A stretch of 64,000 nt of DNA, from assembly GCF_000247645.1 (NCBI RefSeq), contig NZ_AHWA01000004.1, positions 930,001-994,000 of the forward strand, read 5' to 3'. Shown piece after piece: positions 53,153 through 62,187 of the stretch. The notes under the pieces were generated by a model. It was given only the letters and a program-made list of their open reading frames with translations. It was not told the origin of the DNA and searched no databases. The stretch is from Salinibacterium sp. PAMC 21357 (GTDB lineage: Bacteria > Actinomycetota > Actinomycetes > Actinomycetales > Microbacteriaceae). Each line of letters starts with the position of its first letter. Position 1 is the first letter of the stretch. A program made the translations under genes and the position numbers.

Positions 53153-53173
53153 CTTGAGTCGCGTTGTATCAAG
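53153..53173. promoter_or_regulatory. HAIR-like HspR site upstream of dnaK
   Basis: CTTGAGT-N7-TATCAAG against the HspR consensus CTTGAGT-N7-ACTCAAG: the left half is perfect, the right half has two mismatches. It lies 36 bp upstream of the dnaK start. Confidence 0.7.
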
Positions 53174-53215
53174 TTTGCGCTTGTGATCGCCCAGAGTCAA
53201 GTTACGTAGCTGAAA

Positions 53216-53236
53216 GTTGAGTGGGAGTGACTCAAC
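53216..53236. promoter_or_regulatory. Second HAIR-like site, shared with the transporter gene
   Basis: GTTGAGT-N7-ACTCAAC, a perfect inverted repeat with HAIR spacing (one change per half-site from consensus). It is about 100 bp from dnaK and 48 bp from the divergent transporter start, so it could affect both. Confidence 0.6.
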
Positions 53237-53283
53237 TATTTCCTTTGCTGCGATTGTTTCCCGCGCACCGCTACTCTGTTCGC

Positions 53284-54741
53284 ATGACGGACAAGACACC
53301 CGACAACGATGTGCCCATGAAGCCTGCTGTTCCTCGCGTTGCGAATACGCGGGCGATCGGCACGGTAGGGCAAGGACTGATAGCGGAGACGACTATCCCC
53401 AAGAGTCGGGTTCGTGCCTGGGCGCTGTGGGACTGGGGCTCGGCCGCGTTCAACGCCGTCGTCACCACCTTCGTCTTCAGCACCTACCTCGCCAGTGGAT
53501 TATTCATCGATCCTGAAATTCTCGCTGCCGCTGGAGACGACACCAAGAACCCGGCGCTGGTTCTCGCGAAGGCGAGTAATACGACAGTGATCTCGGGCGC
53601 GCTCACCATCGCTGGGGTGCTTGTCGCTGTTCTTGCACCCATATTGGGACAGCGATCGGATGGCTCTGGTCGCCGCAAACTGTGGCTCGCCATCAATACC
53701 GGGCTAGTCGTGCTCGCTATGGCTGCGATGTTCTTCGTCGTACCGGTGCCCTCGTACATTTACCTCGGGGCCGCCCTCCTTGCCGCCGGCAACATCTTCT
53801 TCGAATTCGCGAGCGTCAACTACAACGCGATGCTCGTACAGGTCTCGACGCCCAAGACCGTGGGTAGAGTCTCGGGCTTCGGCTGGGGAATGGGCTACAT
53901 CGGTGGCATCGTGCTGCTGATCATCCTGCTCGTGCTGTTTATTCAGAATTTCGGTAGCGAAACAGGCAACGGTCTCCTGAACGTGCCGTTTGGTGCTGAT
54001 GGTGGCGCCCTCGATGTGCGCTTCGCCATTCTCGCGTCAGCCGCATGGTTCGCGATTTTTGCGATCCCTGTGCTGATCGCCGTGCCCGAGATTCCCGCTG
54101 GCGCCCGCGAAAACCGAGTTAGCTTCTTTGCCAGCTACGCCAAGCTCTTCGGCACCATCAAAACTCTGGCCAAGAAGAGCCCCCAAGTGCTCATGTTCTT
54201 GCTCGCGAGCGCTGTCTTCCGTGACGGTCTCGCCGCCGTGTTCACGTTCGGTGCCATCATCGCAGCTCAGGTCTTCGGGTTCAGCCCCAGCGAGGTCATC
54301 TATTTCGCCGTGGCGGCGAACCTTGTTGCCGGCATTGGAACCTTTATTGGCGGATGGCTCGACGACAAGCTCGGCGCCAAGAACGTGATCATCGGCTCAC
54401 TGATCGGTCTCGTCCTCGCGGGCCTCGCAGTGCTCTTCGTCGGCGATGCTCAGACCGGGTTCTGGATCGCAGGCCTCTTCCTGACACTCTTCGTCGGGCC
54501 GGTGCAGGCAGCAAGCCGCAGCTTCCTTGCCCGCATCACCCCTGTCGGTCGCGAGGGAGAAATCTTCGGCCTCTATGCCACAACCGGTCGCGCCGTGAGC
54601 TTCTTGGCCCCCGGCCTATTCACCCTCTTCGTGACGCTCACGGGCGACACCCGCTTCGGCATCATCGGAATTGTGATCGTGCTGCTCGCGGGGCTTGTAC
54701 TGATGCTGCCGGTTAAGGCAAGGCAGTCAGTGATCGACTAG
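53284..54741 (+). CDS. UMF1-type major facilitator transporter
   Basis: 485 residues with about 12 transmembrane segments. The N-terminal WALWDWGSAAFNAVVTTFVFSTYL is characteristic of the Atg22/UMF1 group of MFS proteins, followed by APILGQRSDGSGRRKLWL and GRVSGFGWGMGYIGGIVLLI. The substrate is unknown. It is divergent from dnaK across a 166-bp region with two HAIR-like sites, so heat-shock-linked expression is possible. Confidence 0.85.
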   Translation: MTDKTPDNDVPMKPAVPRVANTRAIGTVGQGLIAETTIPKSRVRAWALWDWGSAAFNAVVTTFVFSTYLASGLFIDPEILAAAGDDTKNPALVLAKASNTTVISGALTIAGVLVAVLAPILGQRSDGSGRRKLWLAINTGLVVLAMAAMFFVVPVPSYIYLGAALLAAGNIFFEFASVNYNAMLVQVSTPKTVGRVSGFGWGMGYIGGIVLLIILLVLFIQNFGSETGNGLLNVPFGADGGALDVRFAILASAAWFAIFAIPVLIAVPEIPAGARENRVSFFASYAKLFGTIKTLAKKSPQVLMFLLASAVFRDGLAAVFTFGAIIAAQVFGFSPSEVIYFAVAANLVAGIGTFIGGWLDDKLGAKNVIIGSLIGLVLAGLAVLFVGDAQTGFWIAGLFLTLFVGPVQAASRSFLARITPVGREGEIFGLYATTGRAVSFLAPGLFTLFVTLTGDTRFGIIGIVIVLLAGLVLMLPVKARQSVID

Positions 54742-54861
54742 GTCGGGATCACCGCTGAAGGCGATGAAAGCTCTGACGCGCCAGCGGGCGTTAACTTAGA
54801 GTTTGTCGGTGGGGCCCGAAAACCACTGGTGCGTGTGAGCAGGGCAGTGGATGCTTGGCTC

Positions 54862-55665
54862 ATGACAGAAATCAACCCCACTCTCCCGACCGCCCGTGCC
54901 GAACTGCTCCGCTCCCTCCACGTGCCCGGAAATCCCCTCATTGTTTCTAACGTGTGGGATGCGATCACCGCCCGGATCGTTGCCGAAGCACCAGGAGTGC
55001 GCGCCCTCGCTACCGCCAGCCATGCCATCAGCTTCGCGCACGGAGTCTCCGACGGCGAAGGCCTTACCGTGGATCAGGCATTGGAGGCGGCATCCGTCAT
55101 CTGCAACGCCGTCGAGATCCCCGTCTCGGTCGACTTCGAAAAGGGCTACGCCGCGGATGCCGCGGGCGTGCAAGCAAACGTCGAACGTTTGATCGCGGCC
55201 GGAGCAGCGGGGCTGAACATCGAAGACAGCGCGGGCCCAGCCAAAGCTCCCCTCTTCGACATCAGCCAAGCGACTGCTCGCGTTGCCGCAGTGCGTGCGG
55301 CCGGCAACGCTACGGGAGTACCGATCGCCATTAACGCCCGCGTCGACGTACTGGCCGGTGGCGGCGAATGGGATGACATGATCGCGCGCGCCAACTCTTA
55401 CCTCGCTGCGGGTGCCGATTGCATCTTCGTTCTCGGGCTCGCCAATGAGCAGATGGTCGCGCAAGCGATCGCCCAGATCAATGGGCCGATCTCCGTAATT
55501 GGTGGCGCAGGTTACGTTCCGCTGAAAACGCTCGCAGAAGTAGGGGTCGCCCGCATCAGCTTCGGGCCGCGCACGCTAGGGCTCACCCTCTCGCACCTGC
55601 AGGCAGCCGCCACCCAACTCACCGCACTCGGCGACTACCCCGAAGAACTCGGCTTCGTGTACTGA
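54862..55665 (+). CDS. Isocitrate lyase/PEP mutase family enzyme
   Basis: 267-residue TIM-barrel protein of the PEP mutase/isocitrate lyase superfamily: NPLIVSNVWDAITARIVAEAPGVRALATASHAISFAHGVSDGE, metal-site VSVDFEKGYA (Asp/Glu), and INARVDVLAGGGEWDDMIARANSYLAAGADCIFVLG. The isocitrate-lyase KKCGH motif is absent, so it is a phosphonopyruvate hydrolase/oxaloacetase-like or 2-methylisocitrate lyase-like member. The start at 54862 begins the family sequence. Confidence 0.85.
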   Translation: MTEINPTLPTARAELLRSLHVPGNPLIVSNVWDAITARIVAEAPGVRALATASHAISFAHGVSDGEGLTVDQALEAASVICNAVEIPVSVDFEKGYAADAAGVQANVERLIAAGAAGLNIEDSAGPAKAPLFDISQATARVAAVRAAGNATGVPIAINARVDVLAGGGEWDDMIARANSYLAAGADCIFVLGLANEQMVAQAIAQINGPISVIGGAGYVPLKTLAEVGVARISFGPRTLGLTLSHLQAAATQLTALGDYPEELGFVY

Positions 55666-55698
55666 ACTAGTTCTGGCGAAGAGGAGTAATGTCAGGTC

Positions 55699-56163
55699 AT
55701 GGACACGCAACAGCCCATCAGTTACTGGGTGAAGCTCGTCGACCGAACCATTGACGACCTCTTCGCCACCACCCTTGAAGAGCACGGAATCACCCGACGA
55801 CAATGGCAACTGCTCAATGTGCTGTCGAAAGGTGCCGCCGGTGTCGAACTTCTCGACATTGAAATTGCACCGTTTCTTGACCGCGCCAACAGCACACTGC
55901 CGCCGACGCAGGGTTTGCACACAACCTCGCTTGAATCTCTCACTGAACTCGTTGAGAGTGACTGGCTCACCACCGATGGCGCTCTCTACAACCTCACCGC
56001 TCGCGGTCGCACCGTAGTCGAACGCCTCACCGCCGTGATCGCCAACGAGCGCGAAAAAGCAACCGCTGGCGTGACCTCCGAGCAATACGAGACCACCGTC
56101 AGCGTGCTCGAAACGATGGCGCGCAACCTTAGCGCTCGGGCCGCTGGCGGAGCCAGTAGCTGA
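55699..56163 (+). CDS. MarR-family regulator next to the carotenoid cluster
   Basis: 154-residue winged helix: ISYWVKLVDRTIDDLFATTLEEHGITRRQWQLLNVLSKGAAGVELLDIEIAPFL, with LTELVESDWLTTDGALYNLTARG as the wing. It runs convergently toward crtEb. In Corynebacterium a MarR protein (CrtR) represses the crt operon; a similar role here is possible, but the gene is at the far end of the cluster. Confidence 0.75.
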   Translation: MDTQQPISYWVKLVDRTIDDLFATTLEEHGITRRQWQLLNVLSKGAAGVELLDIEIAPFLDRANSTLPPTQGLHTTSLESLTELVESDWLTTDGALYNLTARGRTVVERLTAVIANEREKATAGVTSEQYETTVSVLETMARNLSARAAGGASS

Positions 56164-56216
56164 ACCAGCGGCGTTCGATAGTTCAGGCTCGACAATGCCG
56201 GCCCGGCGAACACGCG

Positions 56217-56240
56217 ACGCACGCACGCACGCACGCACGC
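56217..56240. repeat. Tetranucleotide repeat (ACGC)6
   Basis: Six perfect ACGC units directly next to the crtEb stop codon (56241-56243), between convergent genes. Slippage here would not alter the protein unless it spread into the stop. Confidence 0.9.
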
Positions 56241-57098
56241 CTAGCGAATCAGCGCCCACCAGATGAGCAGCATCGTCACGAAGAACCCGGTGACGAAATT
56301 GAGGGCGAGGAAGTTTCGCCAGCCGCGATTGGCGGACTCAGCAGCGACATCCGTAATGTTCCAGAATGGCGCGCACATCGCCACATAGGGCAGCACCAGT
56401 ATCGCTGCGAGCGGCCCCGGCCACGCCGAGAAGAGTAAGAGCACGCCGCCGGCTAGGTAGGCGAGCACCGCAAACCGCGTTGTCGCCCGAGCGCCAATAA
56501 CGGTGCCAATCGAAGAGATGTCAGCCGCGCGGTCGGCGAGTACATCTTGCACGGCACCAAAGGCGTGCGAGGCGATGCCCCAGAGGAAGAAAGCACCAAG
56601 CACCGCCCAGAGCTGCGGCGTGAATACAGCGCCTGCAAGAACGAGCGCGTAGATTGCGGGCGACACAAAGTGGGTGCTTGAGGTGAGCGAGTCGAGAAAC
56701 GGGCGCTCTTTGAAGCGCAGGCCTTTCACCGAGTAAGCGACGACGGCAAACATGCTGATGGCGAGCACGAGCCACGAGAGAGGGTTGCCGACGATCACGA
56801 GATAGATCAGGAACGGAATAGTCGTGACGGCGGCCGCGATGAGCGTTGGCCGGTGCATCCGCGGGTCAAGAAGCGCGCCCTCAACACCACCCTTGCGCGG
56901 GTTGCGCAGGTCGGACTCGTAGTCGAACACGTCGTTGATGCCGTACATCGCCAGGTTGTAGGGCACCAGAAAGAAGATCGTGCCGAGCACGAACGTGAGG
57001 TCGATCGCTCCAGCGGTCAGATAGTACGCCGCCGCGAAGGGAAAGGCCGTGTTGACCCAGCTCAGGGGACGCGACGAGAGAAAGAGATCCTTAAGCAC
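56241..57098 (-). CDS. crtEb: Lycopene elongase (UbiA-type prenyltransferase)
   Basis: 285-residue UbiA-family membrane prenyltransferase with the Asp-rich motif NDVFDYESD for prenyl diphosphate binding and about 7-8 membrane segments. CrtEb adds C5 units to lycopene to give C50 flavuxanthin-type carotenoids. The start GTG 57098 is preceded by GGAGG and overlaps the crtYf stop by 8 nt; the upstream open frame lies inside crtYf. Last gene of the crtB-I-Ye-Yf-Eb cluster. Confidence 0.92.
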   Translation of the reverse strand: MLKDLFLSSRPLSWVNTAFPFAAAYYLTAGAIDLTFVLGTIFFLVPYNLAMYGINDVFDYESDLRNPRKGGVEGALLDPRMHRPTLIAAAVTTIPFLIYLVIVGNPLSWLVLAISMFAVVAYSVKGLRFKERPFLDSLTSSTHFVSPAIYALVLAGAVFTPQLWAVLGAFFLWGIASHAFGAVQDVLADRAADISSIGTVIGARATTRFAVLAYLAGGVLLLFSAWPGPLAAILVLPYVAMCAPFWNITDVAAESANRGWRNFLALNFVTGFFVTMLLIWWALIR

Positions 57099-57432
57099 GG
57101 TTATCCTCCGAAGCGGGGCGGATGTCGGGGCTGGCAGAAGTACGTTTGCCCAGCAGCGTCCACAGGCAGGGCAGCGCAACGACAGCCGCGACCGCGTACG
57201 CGAAGTCTTCAAGCGGGGCAACACCGATGAAGGCACCGCTGATCGCATCCGGGCTGTAGCCAACAAGGCCCACCGAGATCATCACGTTGTCGAAGACGGC
57301 GGTCATAACCAACAGAATGCCCGTCGTGATGGCGATGGCTCGCCAGCGCGGTGCACGGTGCGTAGCCACAGCAGCGACCGCGAGCAGTGCAACGATCGCC
57401 AAGAAGACGGCATTCAACAACCAATACGTCAT
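57091..57432 (-). CDS. crtYf: C50 carotenoid epsilon-cyclase subunit CrtYf
   Basis: 113-residue membrane protein with three helices of the heterodimeric lycopene-cyclase type: TYWLLNAVFLAIVALLAV, ITTGILLVMTAVFDNVMISVGLVGYSPDAISGAFIGVAPLEDFAYAVAAVVALPCLW, with the conserved P(x)EDFAY motif. It works with CrtYe to cyclise the elongated C50 chain. ATGA overlap with crtYe at 57429-57432. Confidence 0.9.
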   Translation of the reverse strand: MTYWLLNAVFLAIVALLAVAAVATHRAPRWRAIAITTGILLVMTAVFDNVMISVGLVGYSPDAISGAFIGVAPLEDFAYAVAAVVALPCLWTLLGKRTSASPDIRPASEDNRA

Positions 57433-57830
57433 GCGTGACTCCCGTCGGAGTTAGCGCGATGTCGAGCCGCCGTGCCCGCCGACGCCGACGCCGACGCCGA
57501 CGCTGACGCTGACGCTGACGCCCGCAGGCTGGAGCGAGTAAGCGCACCGTAGACGTTCATCGTGAGATAACAGAGCAGCGTCAGAAAGAAGACTTCTTCG
57601 ACAGGAACCTCTGGCGCGATAAGCAATCCGGTCATGAAGTCGGTTTCTCCCCGAAAAAAGATTCCCAAGCCCACACCGAAGAGATCCCACACGAGGAAGA
57701 AAACTACGCCAGCCGCCAACACGATCGCGGCCCGTCGAGCATCCCGCCAGAAAAACAGAGAGAAACGACGATCAAGCACCACCATGCCGGTCAGCGAAAT
57801 CAGCAGCGCGAGAAGGTAAAGAATGATCAT
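57429..57830 (-). CDS. crtYe: C50 carotenoid epsilon-cyclase subunit CrtYe
   Basis: 133-residue partner of CrtYf: YLLALLISLTGMVVLDRRFSLFFW, VVFFLVWDLFGVGLGIFFRGETDFMTGLLIAPEVPVEEVFFLTLLCYLTMNVYG, with the PVEEVFF glutamate motif. Start ATG 57830 overlaps the crtI stop (ATGA). The C terminus carries an unusual Ala-Ser repeat encoded by a hexanucleotide array. Confidence 0.9.
   Translation of the reverse strand: MIILYLLALLISLTGMVVLDRRFSLFFWRDARRAAIVLAAGVVFFLVWDLFGVGLGIFFRGETDFMTGLLIAPEVPVEEVFFLTLLCYLTMNVYGALTRSSLRASASASASASASASAGTAARHRANSDGSHA
57481..57522. repeat. Hexanucleotide array encoding an Ala-Ser tail in CrtYe
   Basis: Seven GACGCC/GACGCT units (plus strand) encode alternating Ala and Ser in CrtYe. 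Unit number could vary by slippage without breaking the frame. Confidence 0.9.
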
Positions 57831-59410
57831 GGCCACGGCCGCGGTTCAGGTATCACCAGCGGGGTGAGTGGCTCGGGCAATGGGCCGGGAGAGGTATCGC
57901 CCCGCAGTCGTTTGACCAACACTTCCGCGCTGATGAGGCACATCGGCAAACCAATGCCCGGGATGGTCGACCCACCCACGTAATAGAGCCCCTCGACTTT
58001 TTTGCTCACGTTGCCAGCGCGGAAAAAGGCACTCTGTTTGAGAGTGTGTGCCGGGCCAAGGGCGGTACCGCGCCAGGCGTTCAGATCATCGGCAAAGTTG
58101 CCGGGGCCGACAGTGCGGCGCACCGTCACTCGCTCCGCAAAATCGGGGATGCCTGTCCACTCGCCGATCTGCGCAATCACCTTATCGGCGAGAGTTTCAA
58201 TGCGGGTATCGCCGTCGCCGTCAACATCGCCGCGACCGATTGAGGGGTCGGCAGGAATCGGAACCAACACGAAGACGTTTTCGAATCCCTCCGGAGCGAC
58301 ATTCGGGTCAACACCACTCGGCTTGCAAATGTAGAGCGATGCCGGCTCGGGCACACGTGGCGAATCACCAAAGATGGCCTCGAAGCCCTCTTGCCAATCC
58401 TTCATGAACAACAGCGTGTGGTGCTCAAGTTCAGGAAGCTCGCCCTTGACGCCCAAATACAACAGCAGAGCACTCGGCCCCGGTGTCTTTTGTTGCCAAT
58501 ACGACGCCGGGTACGTCTGCTCGGCAGCCTCCAGCAGCTGGGTCTCGGTGTGATGCAAATCGGCGGCCGAAACCACCGTGTCTGCGCCAACAAAGTGAAG
58601 CGCACCGCTGGCATCGACGTACTCAACTCCGGTGGCAACCCCATCGACCGTGACAATGCGGGTGACCTTGGCGTTGGTACGAATCGTGACGCCAGCATCC
58701 GCAGCAATATCGGCGATGCTCTCAATCACTCGCGTAAATCCGCCCATGGGATACAGCACACCATCAGCCAAATCGAGGTGGCTCATGAGGTGGTACATGC
58801 TCGGCGTCAAGTACGGCGACGACCCGAGAAACACTGCTGGATAACCCAAAACCTTGCGCAGGCGGTCATCTTTCACCGTGCGCGCAACCAGGCGCGAGAG
58901 CGGTTCAATGAGCAACCGGATGAAGCGGGCAGCCTTAGCGAGAACCTCTTTCGTCGCGCTCGTGCGCAGATCGGCAAAGGTCGTGTACAAAAAGAACCGC
59001 TTCGCGAGTTCATAGGTTTCTTCGGCAGACTTGAGGTACTTTCTCATGCGAACGGCCGAGCCAGGCTCGATGCTTTCGAACAGGGCAAGATTCTCGCCCA
59101 GATCTGTCGAAATATCGATCGGGTCAGTCTCGCCCTCGAAATACACCCGGTAACCGGGATCGAGGGTTACGAGAGAGAGCTGCTCTTCAGCACTCGTGCC
59201 CATGAGCTTGTAGAAGTGGTCGAAGACCTCCGGCATGAGATACCACGACGGCCCGGTGTCGAAACGAAAACCATCATGCTCCCAAGACCCGGCACGACCG
59301 CCCACGGCAGGCAAGCCCTCAAGGAGCGTGACCGTGTGACCCTCTTTAGCCAGCAAAGAGGCACTCGCGAGCCCCGCAATACCGCCACCAATAACAACAA
59401 CGTCACTCAT
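57827..59410 (-). CDS. crtI: Phytoene desaturase
   Basis: 527-residue FAD-dependent desaturase: N-terminal dinucleotide-binding VVVIGGGIAGLASASLLAKEGHTVTLLE and the C-terminal carotenoid-desaturase signature LYYVGGSTIPGIGLPMCLISAEVLVKRL. It converts phytoene to lycopene by successive desaturations at the membrane. ATGA overlaps link it to crtB (59407-59410) and crtYe (57827-57830). Confidence 0.95.
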   Translation of the reverse strand: MSDVVVIGGGIAGLASASLLAKEGHTVTLLEGLPAVGGRAGSWEHDGFRFDTGPSWYLMPEVFDHFYKLMGTSAEEQLSLVTLDPGYRVYFEGETDPIDISTDLGENLALFESIEPGSAVRMRKYLKSAEETYELAKRFFLYTTFADLRTSATKEVLAKAARFIRLLIEPLSRLVARTVKDDRLRKVLGYPAVFLGSSPYLTPSMYHLMSHLDLADGVLYPMGGFTRVIESIADIAADAGVTIRTNAKVTRIVTVDGVATGVEYVDASGALHFVGADTVVSAADLHHTETQLLEAAEQTYPASYWQQKTPGPSALLLYLGVKGELPELEHHTLLFMKDWQEGFEAIFGDSPRVPEPASLYICKPSGVDPNVAPEGFENVFVLVPIPADPSIGRGDVDGDGDTRIETLADKVIAQIGEWTGIPDFAERVTVRRTVGPGNFADDLNAWRGTALGPAHTLKQSAFFRAGNVSKKVEGLYYVGGSTIPGIGLPMCLISAEVLVKRLRGDTSPGPLPEPLTPLVIPEPRPWP

Positions 59411-60273
59411 TCGCGAGGACCCACCCCAATCGCGGCGGCCGCAGCCAACCTCAGCTTCACAACATTAGGAACGCGCACCCGAGTGCGCACCAATTCACTC
59501 GCCGGAGTCGCCCGGATGCGCTTCGAGAGCTGAGCAAAAAGGGCATGCGCGAGCGCAACGGCCTTCTTGCTGCTCGCCGGCAGCTCTGAGCCAATCGCGG
59601 CATCCCGCAGATCGGCATCGAGATCATCGAGCAGGCGCACTTTCTCTTCTTCCGTGAAAGTGGCCACGTCGATGCCCGGGAAGTAGCTTCGGCCGAGAGT
59701 TTCAAAATCATCGGCAAGGTCACGCAAAAAGTTGACCTTCTGGAAGGCGGCGCCCAGAGCGCGTGCGCCGTGCTCGAGCTTGGCGCGCTGCTCATCGCCG
59801 ACATCATGGCCGTGCAAAAACGCGCACAAACACATGAGACCAACGACTTCGGCTGAGCCATAAACGTAACGCTCAAAGCTGGCCTGATCGTGCACCTTTT
59901 GGCTGAGATCCATGCGCATCGACTCAAAAAAGGGGGCCGTCAACTCAGCACCGAATGACACTTCGCGGGCGGTCAAGGCGAAAGCGTGCACGACGAGATT
60001 CGAACTGAAACCGTGCTCCATGGCATTCTCAGTCTCGCGCTCGAGTTCATTGAGCTGGCGCGTGGTGGCAATCAGGTCAAGCCCCGCCTCCTCTGCACCG
60101 CCATCGACGATTTCATCGGCAATGCGCACGAGGGCATAAATGTTCTCAACGTGCTGGCGAACCTCTACCCCCAAGAGTCGGGAGGCGGCAGAAAACGACG
60201 TGGAATAGCTGCGAATAACGATGCTGGCGGCATCCTCAGCCACACGATCGTAAAGCTTCAAGCGGGAACTCAC
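59407..60273 (-). CDS. crtB: Phytoene synthase
   Basis: 288-residue squalene/phytoene synthase with both Asp-rich motifs, VRIADEIVDGG and NFLRDLADDFETLGRSYFP. It condenses two GGPP to phytoene. It starts at GTG 60273 and is the first gene of the minus-strand crt operon. The GGPP synthase crtE, usually adjacent, is not in this window. Confidence 0.95.
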   Translation of the reverse strand: MSSRLKLYDRVAEDAASIVIRSYSTSFSAASRLLGVEVRQHVENIYALVRIADEIVDGGAEEAGLDLIATTRQLNELERETENAMEHGFSSNLVVHAFALTAREVSFGAELTAPFFESMRMDLSQKVHDQASFERYVYGSAEVVGLMCLCAFLHGHDVGDEQRAKLEHGARALGAAFQKVNFLRDLADDFETLGRSYFPGIDVATFTEEEKVRLLDDLDADLRDAAIGSELPASSKKAVALAHALFAQLSKRIRATPASELVRTRVRVPNVVKLRLAAAAAIGVGPRE

Positions 60274-60379
60274 GCGCGCACACTTTCCGTCGCCACAGAC
60301 TCATTAGTTAGGCTGGCGGTAGGCCGACACAAGAGGTGCGGCATTTCGATTCGTTCCACCTAGGCAGACTATCGCGAAC

Positions 60380-60916
60380 ATGACTGAAACCCCTGAGCAG
60401 GTCGTACTTCTCTCTGATACCGGAGAACACATTGGCGTCGCGGATAAAGCACTCGTGCACACCACCGACACTGCGTTGCACCTCGCATTTTCCTGCCACG
60501 TCTACAACGCAGACGGCGCCGTGCTCGTCACGCGCCGGGCCCTCTCAAAGCTCACCTGGCCCGGCGTCTGGACCAACTCGTTCTGCGGACATCCCGCTCC
60601 CGGCGAAGACATGGCCGACGCGATCATCCGCCGTGCTCGCTACGAACTCGGCATCACCATCCGCGACGTTCAACTCGTCTTGCCCGACTTTCGCTACCGC
60701 GCCGTCGACTCCTCCGGCATCGTCGAGAACGAGATCTGCCCCGTCTACCGTGCAGTGACGACGGATGCCGCAGCCCCGAACCCCGCCGAGGTCGCCGAAT
60801 TCGAGTGGGTTGACCCTCAATCGCTGCACACCGCCGTGGCCGCAACACCGTTCGCGTTTAGCCCGTGGCTCGGCTGGCAGTTGGAGCAGCTAAAGCAGCC
60901 CGACGCTCAGGCCTAG
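60380..60916 (+). CDS. idi: Isopentenyl-diphosphate delta-isomerase, type I
   Basis: 178-residue Nudix-type isomerase with the catalytic Cys in NSFCGHPAPGE and Glu in IVENEICPVY, and the region DAIIRRARYELGI. It interconverts IPP and DMAPP. It is divergent from crtB; the 106-bp spacer should hold both promoters. GACTAT 7 bp before the ATG suggests a leaderless start. Confidence 0.93.
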   Translation: MTETPEQVVLLSDTGEHIGVADKALVHTTDTALHLAFSCHVYNADGAVLVTRRALSKLTWPGVWTNSFCGHPAPGEDMADAIIRRARYELGITIRDVQLVLPDFRYRAVDSSGIVENEICPVYRAVTTDAAAPNPAEVAEFEWVDPQSLHTAVAATPFAFSPWLGWQLEQLKQPDAQA

Positions 60917-60927
60917 CCGCACAAACA

Positions 60928-61533
60928 CTAACCCCCGAGCGAACCCGCATCATTCGCGCGCACGTCGGTGCGGTGAAAGTTTTGAAAACTGCGACTTGCC
61001 GTGGGGCCACGCTGGCCTTGATAGCGCGAACCGTACTGCCCAGAGCCATAGGGCGATTCCACCGGTGAGGTGGTCTTGATGAAGCAGAGCTGCCCAATTT
61101 TCATACCGGGCCACAGCTTGATCGGCAGCGTTGCCACGTTGCTGAGTTCGAGAGTGACGTGACCCGAGAATCCGGGATCAACGAAACCTGCGGTGGAGTG
61201 AGTGAGCAGGCCAAGTCGCCCGAGCGAGCTTTTGCCCTCAAGGCGGGCGGCGACGTCATCGGGCAAAGTCACGAGCTCGAAAGTGGAACCGAGCACAAAT
61301 TCACCGGGGTGAAGAATGAACGGCTGGTCGGCATCCACTTCCATCAGGTGAGTGAGATCTGGCTGGTCAACTGCCGGGTCAATGAACGGGTACTTGTGGT
61401 TGTCGAAGAGGCGAAAGAAGCGGTCGAGCCGCACATCAACACTCGACGGTTGCACCATGTCGAGATCGAGCGGGTCGAGGCCAATACGGCCAGTGGCAAG
61501 TTCGGCCCGGATGTCGCGATCACTGAGAAGCAT
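60928..61533 (-). CDS. dcd: dCTP deaminase (dUMP-forming type)
   Basis: 201-residue trimeric deaminase: [83 protein letters not shown], and C-terminal [20 protein letters not shown]. The catalytic Glu lies in VTLELSN. Actinobacterial members are bifunctional, giving dUMP directly. It is divergent from a padR gene and convergent with idi. Confidence 0.95.
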   Translation of the reverse strand: MLLSDRDIRAELATGRIGLDPLDLDMVQPSSVDVRLDRFFRLFDNHKYPFIDPAVDQPDLTHLMEVDADQPFILHPGEFVLGSTFELVTLPDDVAARLEGKSSLGRLGLLTHSTAGFVDPGFSGHVTLELSNVATLPIKLWPGMKIGQLCFIKTTSPVESPYGSGQYGSRYQGQRGPTASRSFQNFHRTDVRANDAGSLGG

Positions 61534-61587
61534 GGCCTAAGACTAGCTAAATCCGTGCTCAAAAGAGCCTTGCCCTACGATTGGGGC

Positions 61588-62187
61588 ATGTCGACTACAA
61601 CTCGTTTGGTCGTGCTAGGCGCTGTCAACCAGTTCCAGCCAGTTCACGGCTACTTCCTCCGCCGTGAACTGATGACCTGGCACATCGACGAATGGGCCAA
61701 TATTCAGCCCGGCTCGATCTATAACGCCCTCCGTTCACTCAAAAACGATGGCTACCTGGCCGAGAACGGTACGGAAACCGCCGGAAACCGCCCCGAGCGC
61801 ACGACCTATCGCATTACTGAAGCCGGCAAAGGCGAACTGCTCCGGATGCTGCGCGACTCCCTCTGGACCGTTCACGTTTTTGACACCAAACCAGTGATGG
61901 TGCTCACGTCATTTATGTACGCACTGACTCGAGAAGAAGTGCTTGCCGGGCTCGAACACCGCATCACCGAAATCGACACTCGCGTTGCCAGCAATACCTA
62001 CCGCATCGCCGATGTCGCAAACTCGACCTCAACGCCCAGCTACGTCCGCGAAATTTTCGAACTCGCGACCGCGCGCCTGCGCGCAGAACAACAATGGGCC
62101 CGCGAAGTCAGCGAACGCATTCGCTCCGGCTCCTACGTCTTTGCCGGTGAAGAAAACCACAACCCCGCTCGCATCACTACCGGCTAG
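61588..62187 (+). CDS. PadR-family transcriptional regulator
   Basis: 199 residues. PadR winged helix: LVVLGAVNQFQPVHGYFLRRELMTWHIDEWANIQPGSIYNALRSLKNDGYLAENGTETAGNRPERTTYRITEAGKGELLRMLRDSLW, plus a C-terminal helical dimerisation domain (VirR-like, about 95-190). TACGAT 6 bp before the ATG suggests a leaderless transcript. Its 3' end overlaps the convergent permease gene by 11 bp. Confidence 0.88.
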   Translation: MSTTTRLVVLGAVNQFQPVHGYFLRRELMTWHIDEWANIQPGSIYNALRSLKNDGYLAENGTETAGNRPERTTYRITEAGKGELLRMLRDSLWTVHVFDTKPVMVLTSFMYALTREEVLAGLEHRITEIDTRVASNTYRIADVANSTSTPSYVREIFELATARLRAEQQWAREVSERIRSGSYVFAGEENHNPARITTG

